Below, piece by piece: positions 39,798-54,515 of a DNA stretch of 64,000 bases. Every line of letters starts with the position of its first letter. Position 1 is the stretch's first letter. The stretch lies in assembly GCF_040958095.1 (NCBI RefSeq), contig NC_091172.1, positions 23,217,753 through 23,281,752 of the forward strand. Direction: 5' to 3'. Both the position numbers and the translations under genes were made by a program. Below the pieces are notes generated by a model. It did not search any database, had not been told where the DNA came from, and saw nothing but the letters and a program-made list of their open reading frames with translations. Source of the DNA: Procambarus clarkii. Its lineage: Eukaryota > Arthropoda > Malacostraca > Decapoda > Cambaridae.

Positions 39798-42010
39798 AAA
39801 TGTTTTATATAGAGTGGTTAGTCTACGTTTTATATGTGGTTCCCGGTGTGAACTTTTCGTTTTTTTCCCATAGCTCAGGAGCCGGAACTTTTCCTTTATT
39901 TATCGTCATGTTATTTTATGTGGCCCGTTGAAGGGCCCAATTAACATCATATTGGAGGTTTGCTGTGTCCTCTATGTTGTCTACTCACTTAGAAGTCCTC
40001 GTGTTATCTGAAGAGCATTGCTACGGTACTGTAGTTTGTATCCCGGTCTATGTCTGATATGAGAATGAGAAAATGTACCGGAATAAGCACAGTAACCTGG
40101 GGGGCTGAGCACAGTACCCTAGGGGCTGAGCACAGTATCCTGGGGGCTGAGCACAGTATCCTGGGGGCTGAGCACAGTATCCTGGACGGCTGAGCAAAGT
40201 ACCCTGGGGGACTGAGCACAGTACCCTGGGGGGCTGAGCACAATAACTTGGGGGGCTGAGCACAGTACCCTGGGGGGCTGAGCACAGTAACTTGGGGGGC
40301 TGAGCACAGTAACCTGGAGGCTGAGCACAGTACCCTGGGGGCTGAGCACAGTACCCTGGGGGCTTTGCACAGTAACCTGGGGGGCTGAGCACAGTACCCT
40401 GGGGGCTGAGCACAGTACCCTGGGGGCTGAGCACAGTACCCTGGGGGCTGAGCACAGTAACCTGAGGGCTGAGCACAGTACCCTGGGGGCTGAGCACAGT
40501 AACCTGAGGGCTGAGCACAGTACCCTGGGGCCTGAGCACAGTAACCTGAGGGCTGAGCACAGTACCCTGGGGGCTGAGCACAGTACCCTGGGGGCTGAGC
40601 ACAGTACCCTGGGGGCTGAGCACAGTACCCTGGGGGCTGAGCACAGTATCCTGGGGGCTGAGCACAGTAACCTGGAGGCTGAGCACAGTACCCTGGGGGC
40701 TGAGCACAGTACCCTGGGGGCTGAGCACAGTAACCTGGGGGGCTGAGCACAGTACCCTGGGGGCTGAGCACAGTACCCTGGGGGCTGAGCACAGTACCCT
40801 GGGGGCTGAGCACAGTAACCTGAGGGCTGAGCACAGTACCCTGGGGGCTGAGCACAGTAACCTGAGGGCTGAGCACAGTACCCTGGGGGCTGAGCACAGT
40901 AACCTGGGGGGCTGAGCACAGTACCCTGGGGGCTGAGCACAGTACCCTGGGGGCTGAGCACAGTACCCTGGGGGCTGAGCACAGTAACCTGAGGGCTGAG
41001 CACAGTACCCTGGGGGCTGAGCACAGTAACCTGAGGGCTGAGCACAGTACCCTGGGGGCTGAGCACAGTAACCTGGGGGGCTGAGCACAGTACCCTGGGG
41101 GCTGAGCACAGTACCCTGGGGGCTGAGCACAGTACCCTGGGGCCTGAACACAGTAACCCGAGGGCTGATCATTTCACGGTAGATGATCCGGATTTTACTA
41201 TATTGAGTATTACACTCTGAGTTCTGTTCACTGGGAAATTGAAGATCCCTCATCCTACTGTGCTAGTAATTCCTTTTGTGTGCAATAACACCATGGTCAC
41301 ACGTGTCGAAATTTCTCGCGGAATCTGTGTATAATACTTGAGGCTGAAGTATTATAGCCGCTAAGGCCATGTCTTAGTGGTATAACACTTGTGAGAGGCA
41401 GGAGCACCCTGTTCTGTACTCGTATTGTTCACGGTTATGTCCACGCTGTGATTCCATGTGTTTTGTGACCTTAATTCTATTAACATTCTTTCAAAGTTCT
41501 TTATGATTTTTTATATTAATGCTGTATTTTGCCTCTACTTTGTGGAGTGGAGCTATCGCCGATGTTTTAAGAATAAGTTTCCCAGTTATAATATTAGGGA
41601 CCTGTGATAGTGGTTTTGTAATTTTTTGATGAATATGAAATTCTGGGGATCTGGGCCTAGTGCAGAGTGCCTAGGCCTACTGCCTGTGGCTACTTCCAAG
41701 TCCAGTGGGGTTAGGGGTGACATCTGATATATGATTTTATGTTGGTATCACATTCACGAAGAATTCGTTTGAATTATCTGTCTTCATTGTGTTCAGGGGC
41801 TCACTGAAAACAAAATCATACAGTAGCCTCAGTATTTCACTCATTGTTGTGTCATCTGTGAGAGGTCCATCTCCCTTGCGCAGGGCCCCAATGCTGGATA
41901 TAGTTTTTGTTCTAGATTTACATACGAGAAAAAAAGTATTTTTGGTTTCCCTCTGTTTTATTGACGGCTTTTTGCTGTTTTTACCTCTCCTGGGCCACTG
42001 GATATTACAT
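39798..42010 (-). mobile_element. LINE (family F) split by a 1.1-kb minisatellite
   Basis: From 42010 downward: linker KTISSIGALRKGDGPLTDD and TTMSEILRLLYDFVFSEPLN (42000-41790). RT pieces KLILKTSAIAPLHKVEAKYS (about 41600-41530), CSCLSQVLYH and LYTDSARNFDTCDHGVIAHK (41400-41270) follow. After the minisatellite an RT-like ANLQYDVNWALQRA and NNMTINKGKVPAPELWEK (39990-39860) resume. Many stops. Confidence 0.7.
40085..41168. repeat. 19/20-bp minisatellite, about 55 copies
   Basis: GGGGCTGAGCACAGTACCCT with AACCTGA, AACTTGG and ATCCTGG variants. Higher-order blocks of about 170 bp repeat near 40440-40600, 40800-40900 and 40980-41100. Confidence 0.96.
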
Positions 42011-42080
42011 GAGTCTTGTAGCTTTAGGTCAATGTTCAGTGGCCAGGATAAAACAGTGACCGGAAACAACACTTCACGAC

Positions 42081-42256
42081 TTATGTAGGTTAGATTAGCC
42101 TTTTAAAAGCACTACAATCACCTGTTGTTGATTGTTCAATAAACCCCTGAACTATATGTTTAACAGATCTCTCACCCTGTCCATGGAGGACAGAAGAAAA
42201 TGTATATATTCTGGTTAGCATTGTAAATGAGTGGCCACGTCTGTGGTAGAAAATAA
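42081..42256 (-). repeat. Dispersed repeat R2, copy 2
   Basis: Reverse-complement match to 18540-18710, including TCTCACCCTGTCCATGGAGG. Confidence 0.85.
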
Positions 42257-42489
42257 TAATAATAAAAAAAATCCAATAACAGTCTACAGTTTGTCGAGCG
42301 TGAAATAGGCGGTAATATCATATCACATTGATCAGAGGTGTGACTAGAGTGGATTATACCGTATGTCAGGAGGTCACAAGTGAGAACCCTGAGAGTTGTT
42401 GTGTGTGTGTGTAGCTAGGTTTGACACTTGAAGGTCACGTTTAAAGGTTTAAAGACACAAACTCTCTCATGTGCACACAGCCTAGTCAC

Positions 42490-42768
42490 ACGGGTGGCGG
42501 GCCCCAGCTGCCAGGCCCGCTGCGAGCCCCAGCTGCCTGGCCCGCTGCGAGCTCCAGCTGCCTGGCCCGCTGCGGGCCCCAGCTGCCTGGCCCGCTGCGA
42601 GCTCCAGCTGCCTGGCCCGCTGCGGGCTCCTTACTATACCAGCGGGCTACAGTCCAGCTGGCTACGGTCCAGCTGGCGACAGTCCAGCTGACTGGAGTCC
42701 AGCTGGCTACAGTCCAGCTGACTGGAGTCCAGCTGGCTACAGTCCAGCTGACTGGAGTCCAGCTGTGT
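42490..42768. repeat. Two adjoining minisatellites
   Basis: 42490-42640: about five copies of a 26-bp GCTGCCTGGCCCGCTGCGAG unit. 42640-42768: about four copies of a 30-bp GTCCAGCTGGCTACAGTCCA GCTGACTGGA unit. Confidence 0.92.
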
Positions 42769-42784
42769 CGGGCAAGAGTTTTTG

Positions 42785-42900
42785 TTTCCCCTACCACAGA
42801 CGTGGCCCGACATTTACAATACTATCCAGCATACACACATTCTCCTGTCCTCCAAGGCCAGGGCCAGAGACGTGTTCAACATGTGAGTGCGTCTCTCCAT
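42785..42900 (+). repeat. Dispersed repeat R2, copy 3, diverged
   Basis: CACAGACGTGGCCCGACATT and ACATTCTCCTGTCCTCCAAG match the 18540-18625 region. Confidence 0.7.
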
Positions 42901-43100
42901 CTGCCACACTATACAGAACAAGAGGTACTATACCGCATCAGCCCATGCAACACACCGAACCCAACGAACCTACGTACAGAACACGTGTAGATTTATGAGC
43001 CCTACATCCCTTTTGATACAGGCTGTGGCCCATAGCGAGAGAATGAGGCGTATGAGCGTGGTGACTGTGGGGGTGTATGGCTGCCCCCTGACCCACACTC

Positions 43101-44790
43101 TCACTCAGGGGGGGAAGGGAAAGTGGTAGAGGGGCGGGGCCGGTCATCTCTACACGGCATTTGAACCGTCGCTCCGCTCCTGGTACAGTCCCAGTATAAC
43201 ACGGTGGTAGTGGCAGCAGGGGTGGTGGTGGTAGAGGCAGCAGGGGTGGTGGTGGTAGAGGCAGCAGGGGTGGTGGTGGTAGAGGCAGCAGGGGTAATGG
43301 TGGTGGTGGTAGAGGCAGCAGGGGTGGTGGTTGTGGTAGAGGCAGCAGGGGTGGTGGTGGTGGTAGAGGCAGCAGGGGTGGTGGTGGTGGTGGTAGAGGC
43401 AGCAGGGGTGGTGGTGGTGGTGGTGGTAGAGGCAGCAGGGGTGGTGGTGGTGGTGGTGGTGGTAGAGGCAGCAGGGGTGGTGGTGGTGGTAGAGGCAGCA
43501 GGGGTGGTGGTGGTGCTGGTAGAGGCAGCAGGGGTGGTGGTGGTGGTGGTGGTAGAGGCAGCAGGGGTGGTGGTGGTGGTGGTGGTAGAGGCAGCAGGGG
43601 TGGTGGTGGTGGTGGTAGAGGCAGCAGGGGTGGTGGTGGTGGTAGTGGCAGCAGGGGTGGTGGTGGTGCTGGTAGAGGCAGCAGGGGTGGTGGTGGTGGT
43701 GGTGGTAGAGGCAGCAGGGGTGGTGGTGGTGGTGGTAGAGGCAGCAGGGGTGGTGGTGGTGGTGGTAGTGGCAGCAGGGGTGGTGGTGGTGCTGGTAGAG
43801 GCAGCAGGGGTGGTGGTGGTGGTGGTGGTAGAGGCAGCAGGGGTGGTGGTGGTGGTGGTGGTAGAGGCAGCAGGGGTGGTGGTGGTGGTGGTGGTAGAGG
43901 CAGCAGGGGTGGTGGTGGTGGTGGTAGAGGCAGCAGGGGTGGTGGTGGTGGTAGTGGCAGCAGGGGTGGTGGTGGTGCTGGTAGAGGCAGCAGGGGTGGT
44001 GGTGGTGGTGGTGGTAGAGACAGCAGGGGTGGTGGTGGTGGTAGTGGCAGCAGGGGTGGTGGTGGTGGTGGTAGAGGCTGCAGGAGTGGTGGTGGTGGTA
44101 GAGGCAGCAGGTGTGGTGGTGGTAGAGGCAGCAGGGGTGGTGGTGGTAGAGGCAACAGGGGTGGTGGTGGTAGAGGCAGCAGGTGTGGTGGTGGTAGAGA
44201 CAGCAGGGGTGGTGGTGGTAGAGGCAACAGGGGTGGTGGTGGTAGAGGCAGCAGGGGTGGTGGTGGTAGAGGCAACAGGGGTGGTGGTGGTGGTAGTGGC
44301 AGCAGGGGTGGTGGTGGTGGTGGTAGAGGCTGCAGGAGTGGTGGTGGTGGTAGAGGCAGCAGGTGTGGTGGTGGTAGACGCAGCAGGTGTGGTGGTGGTA
44401 GAGGCAGCAGGGGTGGTGGTGGAAGAGGCAGCAGGGGTGGTGGTGGTAGAGGCAGCAGGTGTGGTGGTGGTAGAGGCAGCAGGGGTGGTGGTGGTAGAGA
44501 CAGCAGGGGTGGTGGTGGTAGAGGCAGCAGGGATGGTGGTGGTAGAGGCAACAGGGGTGGTGGTGGTAGAGGGAACAGGGGTGGTGGTGGTAGAGGCTGC
44601 AGGAGTGGTGGTGGTGGTAGAGGCAGCAGGGGTGGTGGTGGTAGAGACAACAAGGATGGTAGAGAGACAGTGACAAACTTCCTTGCGGTATAAGCTGGTG
44701 ATATTTGGTAGGTGTCCGTCACAGATCTCCACAAAAGCTGAGAACTGCTTTTTTCCTCCGATCTGATTTAAGAAAAACAGAATTACAGTT
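43101..44790 (-). CDS. Possible mucin-like Thr/Pro/Ala-rich exon (may be only a minisatellite)
   Basis: From an acceptor-like CTGTTTTTCTTAAATCAG at about 44765 the frame reads IGGKKQFSAFVEICDGHLPN ITSLYRKEVCHCLS. About fifty TTTTTPAAS units follow, then a non-repeat tail VLYWDCTRSGATVQMPCRDD and a stop at 43101-43103. Unit lengths vary only by multiples of three, so the frame holds for 1.4 kb. The other two minus frames and one plus frame are open as well, so openness is not evidence of coding. No ATG in frame at the 5' end; it would need an upstream exon. If real, it would be a secreted or surface mucin. Confidence 0.2.
43198..44660. repeat. (GGT)n-GGTAGAGGCAGCAGG minisatellite
   Basis: About fifty units of 24 to 36 bases differing in the number of GGT triplets, with higher-order duplicated blocks (for example 43560-43700 and 43800-43940). 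Confidence 0.96.
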
Positions 44791-44929
44791 GTCTTGGCCA
44801 ATATAAATATCAGCGAGGAATGGAGCTTCACTTGATGAATACCGACTCGTGAACAACACAGTATAGGAACACTTTGTCAAGACGTGACAAGTCCTTCACA
44901 CATACAAGGGCAGGCGCTACCATACCAAG

Positions 44930-45260
44930 GAGGCCCCCTCCTTATAGGAAGAGAGGTGGCACCTCTGTAACACTAAGGCCACACTGGACAGGTGTGTTGC
45001 CAGCCACACCTGCACTAGTCTCCGGGTACACACACACCTGACCACTAAGGCCAAACTGGACAGGTGTGTTGCCAGCCACACCTGCACTAGTCTCCGGGTA
45101 CACACACACACCTGACCACTAAGGCACCTGACCACTAAGGCCACACTGGACAGGTGTGTTGCCAGCCACACCTGCACTAGTCTCCGGGTACACACACACA
45201 CCTGACCACTAAGGCCACACTGGACAGGTGTGTTGCCAGCCACACCTGCACTAGTCTTGC
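44930..45260. repeat. About 75-bp tandem repeat, four copies
   Basis: CAGGTGTGTTGCCAGCCACA CCTGCACTAGTCTCCGGGTA plus a CACAC spacer. Confidence 0.93.
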
Positions 45261-45404
45261 TTAAATTATAGTTTGTATTAAAGCTTCAAGTTCACCAGCC
45301 GGCAGCTTTACATTTTGTTAATATTATTGAGCGTATTAATGTTCCCGTTGATGATACGAGGAACTCCACCAGTAATACCAACCCCGGCAGATATACCACG
45401 ATAT

Positions 45405-45800
45405 ATATATATATGTCGTACCTAGTAGCCAGAACGCACTTCTCAGCCTACTATGCAAGGCCCGATTTGCCTAATAAGCCAAGTTTTCCTGAATTAATAT
45501 ATTTTCTCTAATTTTTTTCTTATGAAATGATAAAGCTACCCATTTCATTATGTATTTGGTCAATTTCTTTTTATTGGAGTTAAAATTAACGTAGATATAT
45601 GACAGAACCTAACCAACCCTACCTAACCTAACCTAACCTATCTTTATAGATTAGGTTAAGTTAGGTAGCCGAAAAAGTTAGGTTAGGTTAGGTTAGGTAG
45701 GTTAGGTAGTCGAAAAACAATTAATTCATGAAAACTTGGCTTATTAGGCAAATCGGGCCTTGCATAGTAGGCTGAGAAGTGAGTTCTGGCTACTAGGTAC

Positions 45801-45812
<12 letters not shown>
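45405..45812. mobile_element. Terminal-inverted-repeat element with TTAGGT-rich centre
   Basis: About 90-bp terminal inverted repeats (ATGTCGTACCTAGTAGCCAG at 45413 and its complement ending near 45808), flanked by TATATA on both sides. The centre has CCTAACCTAACCTAACC and TTAGGTTAGGTTAGG runs. No ORF. MITE-like. Confidence 0.9.

Positions 45813-45885
<73 letters not shown>
45805..45885. repeat. (TA)n microsatellite
   Basis: About 38 TA units starting at the end of the inverted-repeat element. Confidence 0.96.
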
Positions 45886-45989
45886 CCACAAGTGTATATC
45901 AGTTCTATGTGTATAGACACTTAATGATTTAGTTTTGTCTTGAACTAATGTCGTGTCTAAAGTAAACAAAGTTGTTGGTAAGGTATTGT

Positions 45990-46060
45990 TATATTATAAT
46001 AATTATAATTATAATTATAAAAATTATAATTATAGTTATAACAATTATAATTATAACACT
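45990..46060. repeat. ATTATAATTATAATT palindromic AT repeat
   Basis: Short self-complementary AT units. Confidence 0.85.
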
Positions 46061-46149
46061 ATAATCCTGTAGAGAGTGATAGGTCTCAAGTCCAACACCA
46101 CTATAAGGAACATATCATCACAACAACTACACCTGAAGGCCAGGAACAG

Positions 46150-46155
46150 GTGTGT

Positions 46156-46229
<74 letters not shown>
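46150..46229. repeat. (GT)n microsatellite
   Basis: About 38 GT units, 105 bases from a LINE 3' end that itself runs into GTGTGTGT. Confidence 0.96.
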
Positions 46230-46232
<3 letters not shown>

Positions 46233-46334
46233 AGGGAGGCAGCGTGGCTCAGGCTACAGTTATCGGAGTACATGATATTTGGGCTCACATACAAGGCCGA
46301 GTGGAATTACCAGAAGGTAAGGGCGCGTCAAAGG

Positions 46335-49244
<2,910 letters not shown>

Positions 49245-49741
49245 TTACAATTAGTATCTGCACAATCGAGGTATTAGCTCTTAGACCCCGCCTTTCTAAC
49301 CAATTTATTTTTCCTCTATTATGTCGACTACATACATATTTATTTCTAACAAACGTACACACATCCACACACACACACACACACATCCACAGGAAGCAAC
49401 CCGTAGCAGCTGTCTAACTCCCAGATACCTATTTACTGATAGGTGAACAGATGCACAAGGGTGAAAGAAATAGTGTGTGTGTGTGTATATATATATGTGC
49501 GTGTGTTCATCAACATGAACAACAGGGAACGTGTATAGTACCTGTTCTCAAACATACAGAAAGAACTCTAGGCGAAGAAGCTGTTCTTAGACGTTAAGAA
49601 CATGGGAATCTGTTGATTATCTGTTCTTAAACGTTAAGAACAGGAATATCATGTTCAAGTACAACACAATATCCTAATTTTTGTGGGACAAAAAATATAG
49701 AATTTTATTTTTCGAACTGTGGGACTGGGCGGGGGACTTAC

Positions 49742-49869
49742 CTGGGTGGTGGGTGGGGGAGGGGAGGCCCGGAGGGGTGGCGGGAGAGGTGGCCGCCGCC
49801 GGCGCTGACGGAGACCCCTGACCCGCGGGAGATGACTGCTGCTGCTGCGGCGCCATCACCCTCACTGAC
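49742..49869 (-). CDS. Putative exon of a second minus-strand gene (Gln/Ser/Pro/Ala-rich)
   Basis: Acceptor CTCTACAG and strong donor CAG|GTAAGT bound 128 bases reading SVRVMAPQQQQSSPAGQGSP and then PATPPGLPSPTHHP, in GC-rich DNA unlike its surroundings. The one-base start phase fits the two-base end phase of the exon ending at 53483. No conserved domain; a disordered linker by composition. Alternatively, MAPQQQQ could be a translation start. Confidence 0.4.
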
Positions 49870-50150
49870 CTGTAGAGACACTCACTGTAGATACTCTCAC
49901 CAACCTCCACACTCACTGTAGATACTCTCACCAACCTCCACACTCACTGTAGATACTCTCACCGACCTCCACACTCACTGTAGATACTCTCACCGACCTC
50001 CACACTCACTGTAGATACTCTCACCGACCTCCACACTCACTGTAGATACTCTCACCGACCTCCACACTCACTGTAGATACTCTCACCGACCTCCACACTC
50101 ACTGTAGATACTCTCACCAACCTCCAGACACACTCAGATACTCTCACTGA
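49870..50150. repeat. 33-bp minisatellite
   Basis: About eight copies of ACTCACTGTAGATACTCTCA CCGACCTCCAC; the first copy overlaps the acceptor of the putative exon. Confidence 0.94.
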
Positions 50151-51150
50151 CCTCCAGACACACTCAGATGTTCTCACCGATCTCCAGACACACTCAGATT
50201 ACTCACACTGACCTCCAGACACACTCAGATGCTCTCACCAACCTGCAGGCACACTCAGATGCTCTCATTGACCTCCAGACATACTCAGATTTCTCATATC
50301 GACCTCCAGATACACTCAGATTACTCACACCGACCTCCAGACAGACTCAGATACTCTCACCAATCTCCAGACACACTCAGATACTCACACCAACCTCCAG
50401 ACACACTCAGATACTCACAACGACCTCCAGACACACTCAGATTACTCACAACGACCTCCAGACACACTCAGATTACTCACACCGACCTCCAGAAACACTC
50501 AGATACTCACACCGACCTCCATACACACTCAGATACTAACACCGACCTCCAGACACACTCAGATTACTCACACCGACCTCCAGACACACTCAGATACTCA
50601 CACCGACCTCCAGACACACTCAGATACTCACACCGACCTCCAGACACACTCAGATACTCACACCGACCTCCAGACACACTCAGATACTCACACCGACCTC
50701 CAGACACACTCAGATTACTCACACCGACTTCCAGACACACTCAGATACTCACACAGACCTCCAGACACACTCAGATTACTCACACCGACCTCCAGACACA
50801 CTCAGATTACTCACACCGACCTCCAGACACACTCAGATTACTCACACCGACCTTCAGACACACTCAGATTACTCACACCGACCTCCAAACACACTCAGAT
50901 ACTCACACCAACCTCCAGACACACTCAGATTACTCACACCGACCTCCAAACACACTCAGATACTCACACCGACCTCCAGACACACTCAGATTACTCACAC
51001 CGACCTTCAGACACACTCAGATTACTCACACCGACCTCCAAACACACTCAGATACTCACACCAACCTCCAGACACACTCAGATTACTCACACCGACCTCC
51101 AAACACACTCAGATACTCACACTGACCTTCAGACACACTCAGATTACTCA
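50140..51150. repeat. 29/30-bp minisatellite, about 34 copies
   Basis: ACCTCCAGACACACTCAGAT (T)ACTCACACCG. Evidently derived from the 33-bp array beside it, sharing CACTCA-GAT-CTCACCGACCTCCA. Confidence 0.95.
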
Positions 51151-51174
51151 CCAGCAGAATCTAAGCAAAAGATT

Positions 51175-51470
51175 CCTCTGCTTTTTCTTTTTTGTTCCAT
51201 TTGTGCTGGGATAAATGTGTCTAAATCCTCCTGACACTTCTCGTTGATGTAATCCATCATGTCTTGTACAAACTTTTCTCCGAGTTCAGTTTCCAAACGA
51301 TATTTTTATTAGAAATTGTCTCATCTCATCATAGTTTCTCTTTCGGTATGTCAGGCCCTTGCTTCCTCGTCCTTTCTCTGGGGAGATTACTCCTACGTCC
51401 ACCAGATACTCAAGTATCAGTTACCTGTGACACTGGTCACTCATTCCCATGAGGGCTTCCAACTACCTGA
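51175..51470 (-). mobile_element. CR1-like LINE endonuclease-linker fragment
   Basis: Minus translation in pieces gives the HGNE-SDQ, DIPKEKL-DE and SEKSLYKT-WIT counterparts of the GMSDH...YRKGNYEE...DMMDYIT stretch of 48280-48600. Very decayed. Confidence 0.55.
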
Positions 51471-51477
51471 CTTTACG

Positions 51478-51681
<204 letters not shown>

Positions 51682-51688
51682 GTGGTGC

Positions 51689-51975
51689 TGCTTCTTTCAG
51701 GGAATCGCAGAAAATTATTAAATATAGAGGTCTAGCACACTGCTACAGCTTTGTTCCGATCGGCTCGGAGACCCTCGGTTCGTGGGGAAAAATGTGCATT
51801 GAAGTTCCTGAAGGAATTGGGGGACAAATTGATCAGCGCTACAAAAGACCAGAGAGCAAAAAGTTTCTTGTTCCAGCGCCTCAGTGTTGCGATTCAGAGG
51901 GGAAATGCCTGTTGCGTCTTGGGCACTAGTCCAACTTCAGAGGAATTCAAAGAAGTGTTTGACTTGCAACAATGA
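51689..51975 (+). pseudogene. C-terminal tail of a retroelement ORF, one frameshift
   Basis: [23 protein letters not shown] then, after a shift in the A-run near 51788, CALKFLKELGDKLISATKDQ and FLFQRLSVAIQRGNACCVLG TSPTSEEF to a stop. I recognise the FVPIxxETLGxWG...AIQRGNAxxVLGT pattern from ends of RT-bearing ORFs in many invertebrates. The exact family is uncertain. Confidence 0.6.
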
Positions 51976-52258
51976 TCGAACCCGTCTGTGACATTCATCA
52001 ATGTTTCCCAGTGTTGTGTTTTTTAAGAGATCCATAACCTTTAAGCACCTTTTTGCATTATTATTTTTGTATCAACCCATGTATATCTTGTAACCATCAA
52101 ATGCATAATTAAGCACAAAAAATAAAAAAAGGAAGGGGGTGGTAGGAGAAAAGCACACAGAAACTGTATTGGAGGGGATCTAAACATTCCCTCTAATGCG
52201 TTATGCGTGGTTTCCTCCGAGGCTATGGGTCCCCCTTCTTCCAGCTAGAGGTGGTACT

Positions 52259-52261
<3 letters not shown>
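51976..52261. other. 3' UTR-like AT-rich sequence, unassigned
   Basis: Follows the retroelement tail and includes AATAAAAAAA near 52122, possibly its poly(A) end. Confidence 0.4.

Positions 52262-52345
<84 letters not shown>
52262..52345. repeat. (TA)n microsatellite
   Basis: About 41 TA units. Confidence 0.96.
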
Positions 52346-52348
<3 letters not shown>

Positions 52349-52377
52349 AAAATGAGTATATGCGGAAATCTTTCTTT

Positions 52378-52508
52378 CTTATGCGGAAAAGTCACAGAAA
52401 AAATAAGAGGGAAAAGTTCAACGTTTCAGCCTGTTGTTGACAAAGGCTCTTCCCAGCCCAAACGTTCAACATTTCCTTCCCATTTCTCTGGGACTTTTCC
52501 GCATTCCA
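52378..52508. repeat. Imperfect hairpin element between two TA arrays
   Basis: TGCGGAAAAGTC near 52381 and GACTTTTCCGCA near 52492 begin arms of about 45 bases (also AAGTTCAACGTTT against AACGTTCAACATT) around a 35-base loop. Confidence 0.75.
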
Positions 52509-52534
52509 TTGATCAGTGTTTCTTTATCACCAGT

Positions 52535-52985
<451 letters not shown>

Positions 52986-53014
52986 GGGGGTACACACACA
53001 CACACAACACATAA

Positions 53015-53070
53015 GTAAAAACTGGCCTCTCATGTCAGAGAACGGGTGTTCGAGACACCTATAGCCCAAG
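53015..53070 (+). repeat. Right partner of the 52-bp inverted repeat
   Basis: TAAAAACTGGCCTCTCATGT to ACACCTATAGCCC; inverse of 51478-51532. It contains TTCGAGACACC, a box B-like word. Confidence 0.88.
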
Positions 53071-53158
53071 GTGAATGAAATGTTACGTCCAGGGTAGTGT
53101 GGCATTCAGGTTATGTGATTTAGGGCGTGGTTATCTTAATCCTTCAGTGATAGCCGCC

Positions 53159-53310
<152 letters not shown>

Positions 53311-53344
53311 AAAATATACAAATATATCCTGTCAAGGAGCATGC

Positions 53345-53455
53345 CAGGACACAAGACAAGTAACGAGACACAGACGAGGGGACACGAGACACAGACGAGG
53401 GGACACGAGACACAGACGAGGGGACACGAGACACAGACAAGGGGACACGATACAA
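53345..53455. repeat. 21-bp minisatellite
   Basis: Four to five copies of GAGACACAGACGAGGGGACAC. Confidence 0.92.
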
Positions 53456-53482
53456 TTCAAAGAAAACGTGACTAAACATTAC

Positions 53483-53565
53483 CTGTGGAAGGCGAACTGC
53501 TGCCTCAGGTCAGACAAGGAAGTAATGAGGTCTTGAGCGAGCACAACGCCTCTCCGAGGTCTTGG
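53483..53565 (-). CDS. Putative exon of the second minus-strand gene (donor side clear, acceptor uncertain)
   Basis: The frame [25 protein letters not shown] ends at donor CACAG|GTAATG in phase 2, which fits the exon at 49869. The upstream boundary is not clear: CCCCAAG at about 53568 or CGGAG at about 53553 are weak acceptors. No domain recognised. Confidence 0.3.
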
Positions 53566-53717
53566 GGTATGAGAATCGCACTTTACCTTGGGTTTACCCC
53601 TCGGTCAAACACTAGTAAACTCTGTTTCACTTATGTAAACTTATATATATTTATATTTCACGGGTTAAGTCTCAATGTGTTATTGAGTGCAGGAAGACAC
53701 TGTTAAAGTCGCACACT

Positions 53718-53873
53718 TGGTGGGTAGTAATCCAGCACTTGAGAGCTCCTGCTAGGACGTTGAGGGCGTGAGGGAGCACCAGGAACATATCCAGGGACCA
53801 CTGGGGCAGAAGAGGCAGTGTGAGGAGGAGCAGAGCGCGGGTGATCTCAAGGCCTGGCAGGCAGCGGCGCTAG
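53718..53873 (-). CDS. Putative hydrophobic exon of the second minus-strand gene
   Basis: After a strong CTCTCTCTCTAG acceptor the frame reads CLPGLEITRALLLLTLPLLP, QWSLDMFLVLPHALNVLAGA and LKCWITTHQ, two possible membrane segments. The best donor (CAA|GTGTGC) is weak and does not match the phase of the next putative exon, so the link is unproven. Confidence 0.22.
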
Positions 53874-53939
53874 AGAGAGAGAAGCGCGTCCGACACTAGC
53901 CACTGCCGTGAGCACACTGACTGCCTCTGACTGCCACCC

Positions 53940-54515
53940 CGCCTGGCCGCCAGGCCGCCCCTCCACCCACGCCTTGTACCCTCACCAGGCCGCCCCACCA
54001 CCCACGCCTTGTACCCTCACCAGGCCGCCCCTCCACCCACGCCTTGTACCCTCACCAGGCCGCCCCTCCACCCACGCCTTGTACCCTCACCAGGCCGCCC
54101 CACCACCCACGCCTTGTACCCTCACCAGGCCGCCCCTCCACCCACGCCTTGTACCCTCACCAGGCCGCCCCTCCACCCACGCCTTGTACCCTCACCAGGC
54201 CGCCCCACCACCCACGCCTTGTACCCTCACCAGGCCGCCCCACCACCCACGCCTTGTACCCTCACCAGGCCGCCCCACCACCCACGCCTTGTACCGTCAC
54301 CAGGCCGCCCCACCACCCACGCCTTGTACCCTCACCAGGCCGCCCCACCACCCACGCCTTGTACCCTCACCAGGCCGCCCCACCACCCACGCCTTGTACC
54401 CTCACCAGGCCGCCCCACCACCCACGCCTTGTACCCTCACCAGGCCGCCCCACCACCCGCGCCTTGTACCCTCACCAGGCCGCCCCACCACCCACGCCTT
54501 GTACCACCCTGCTAT
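53940..54515. repeat. 35-bp minisatellite, about 16 copies
   Basis: CCAGGCCGCCCCACCACCCA CGCCTTGTACCCTCA, with CTCC/CACC variants. Confidence 0.96.

Noticed and set aside
40004..41253. Minus ORFs up to 401 codons
   Set aside because: Frames of a 19/20-bp minisatellite; no non-repeat coding part.
45600..45720. Interstitial telomere from a chromosome fusion
   Set aside because: Short TTAGGT runs lie inside a small inverted-repeat element, so a mobile origin explains them better.
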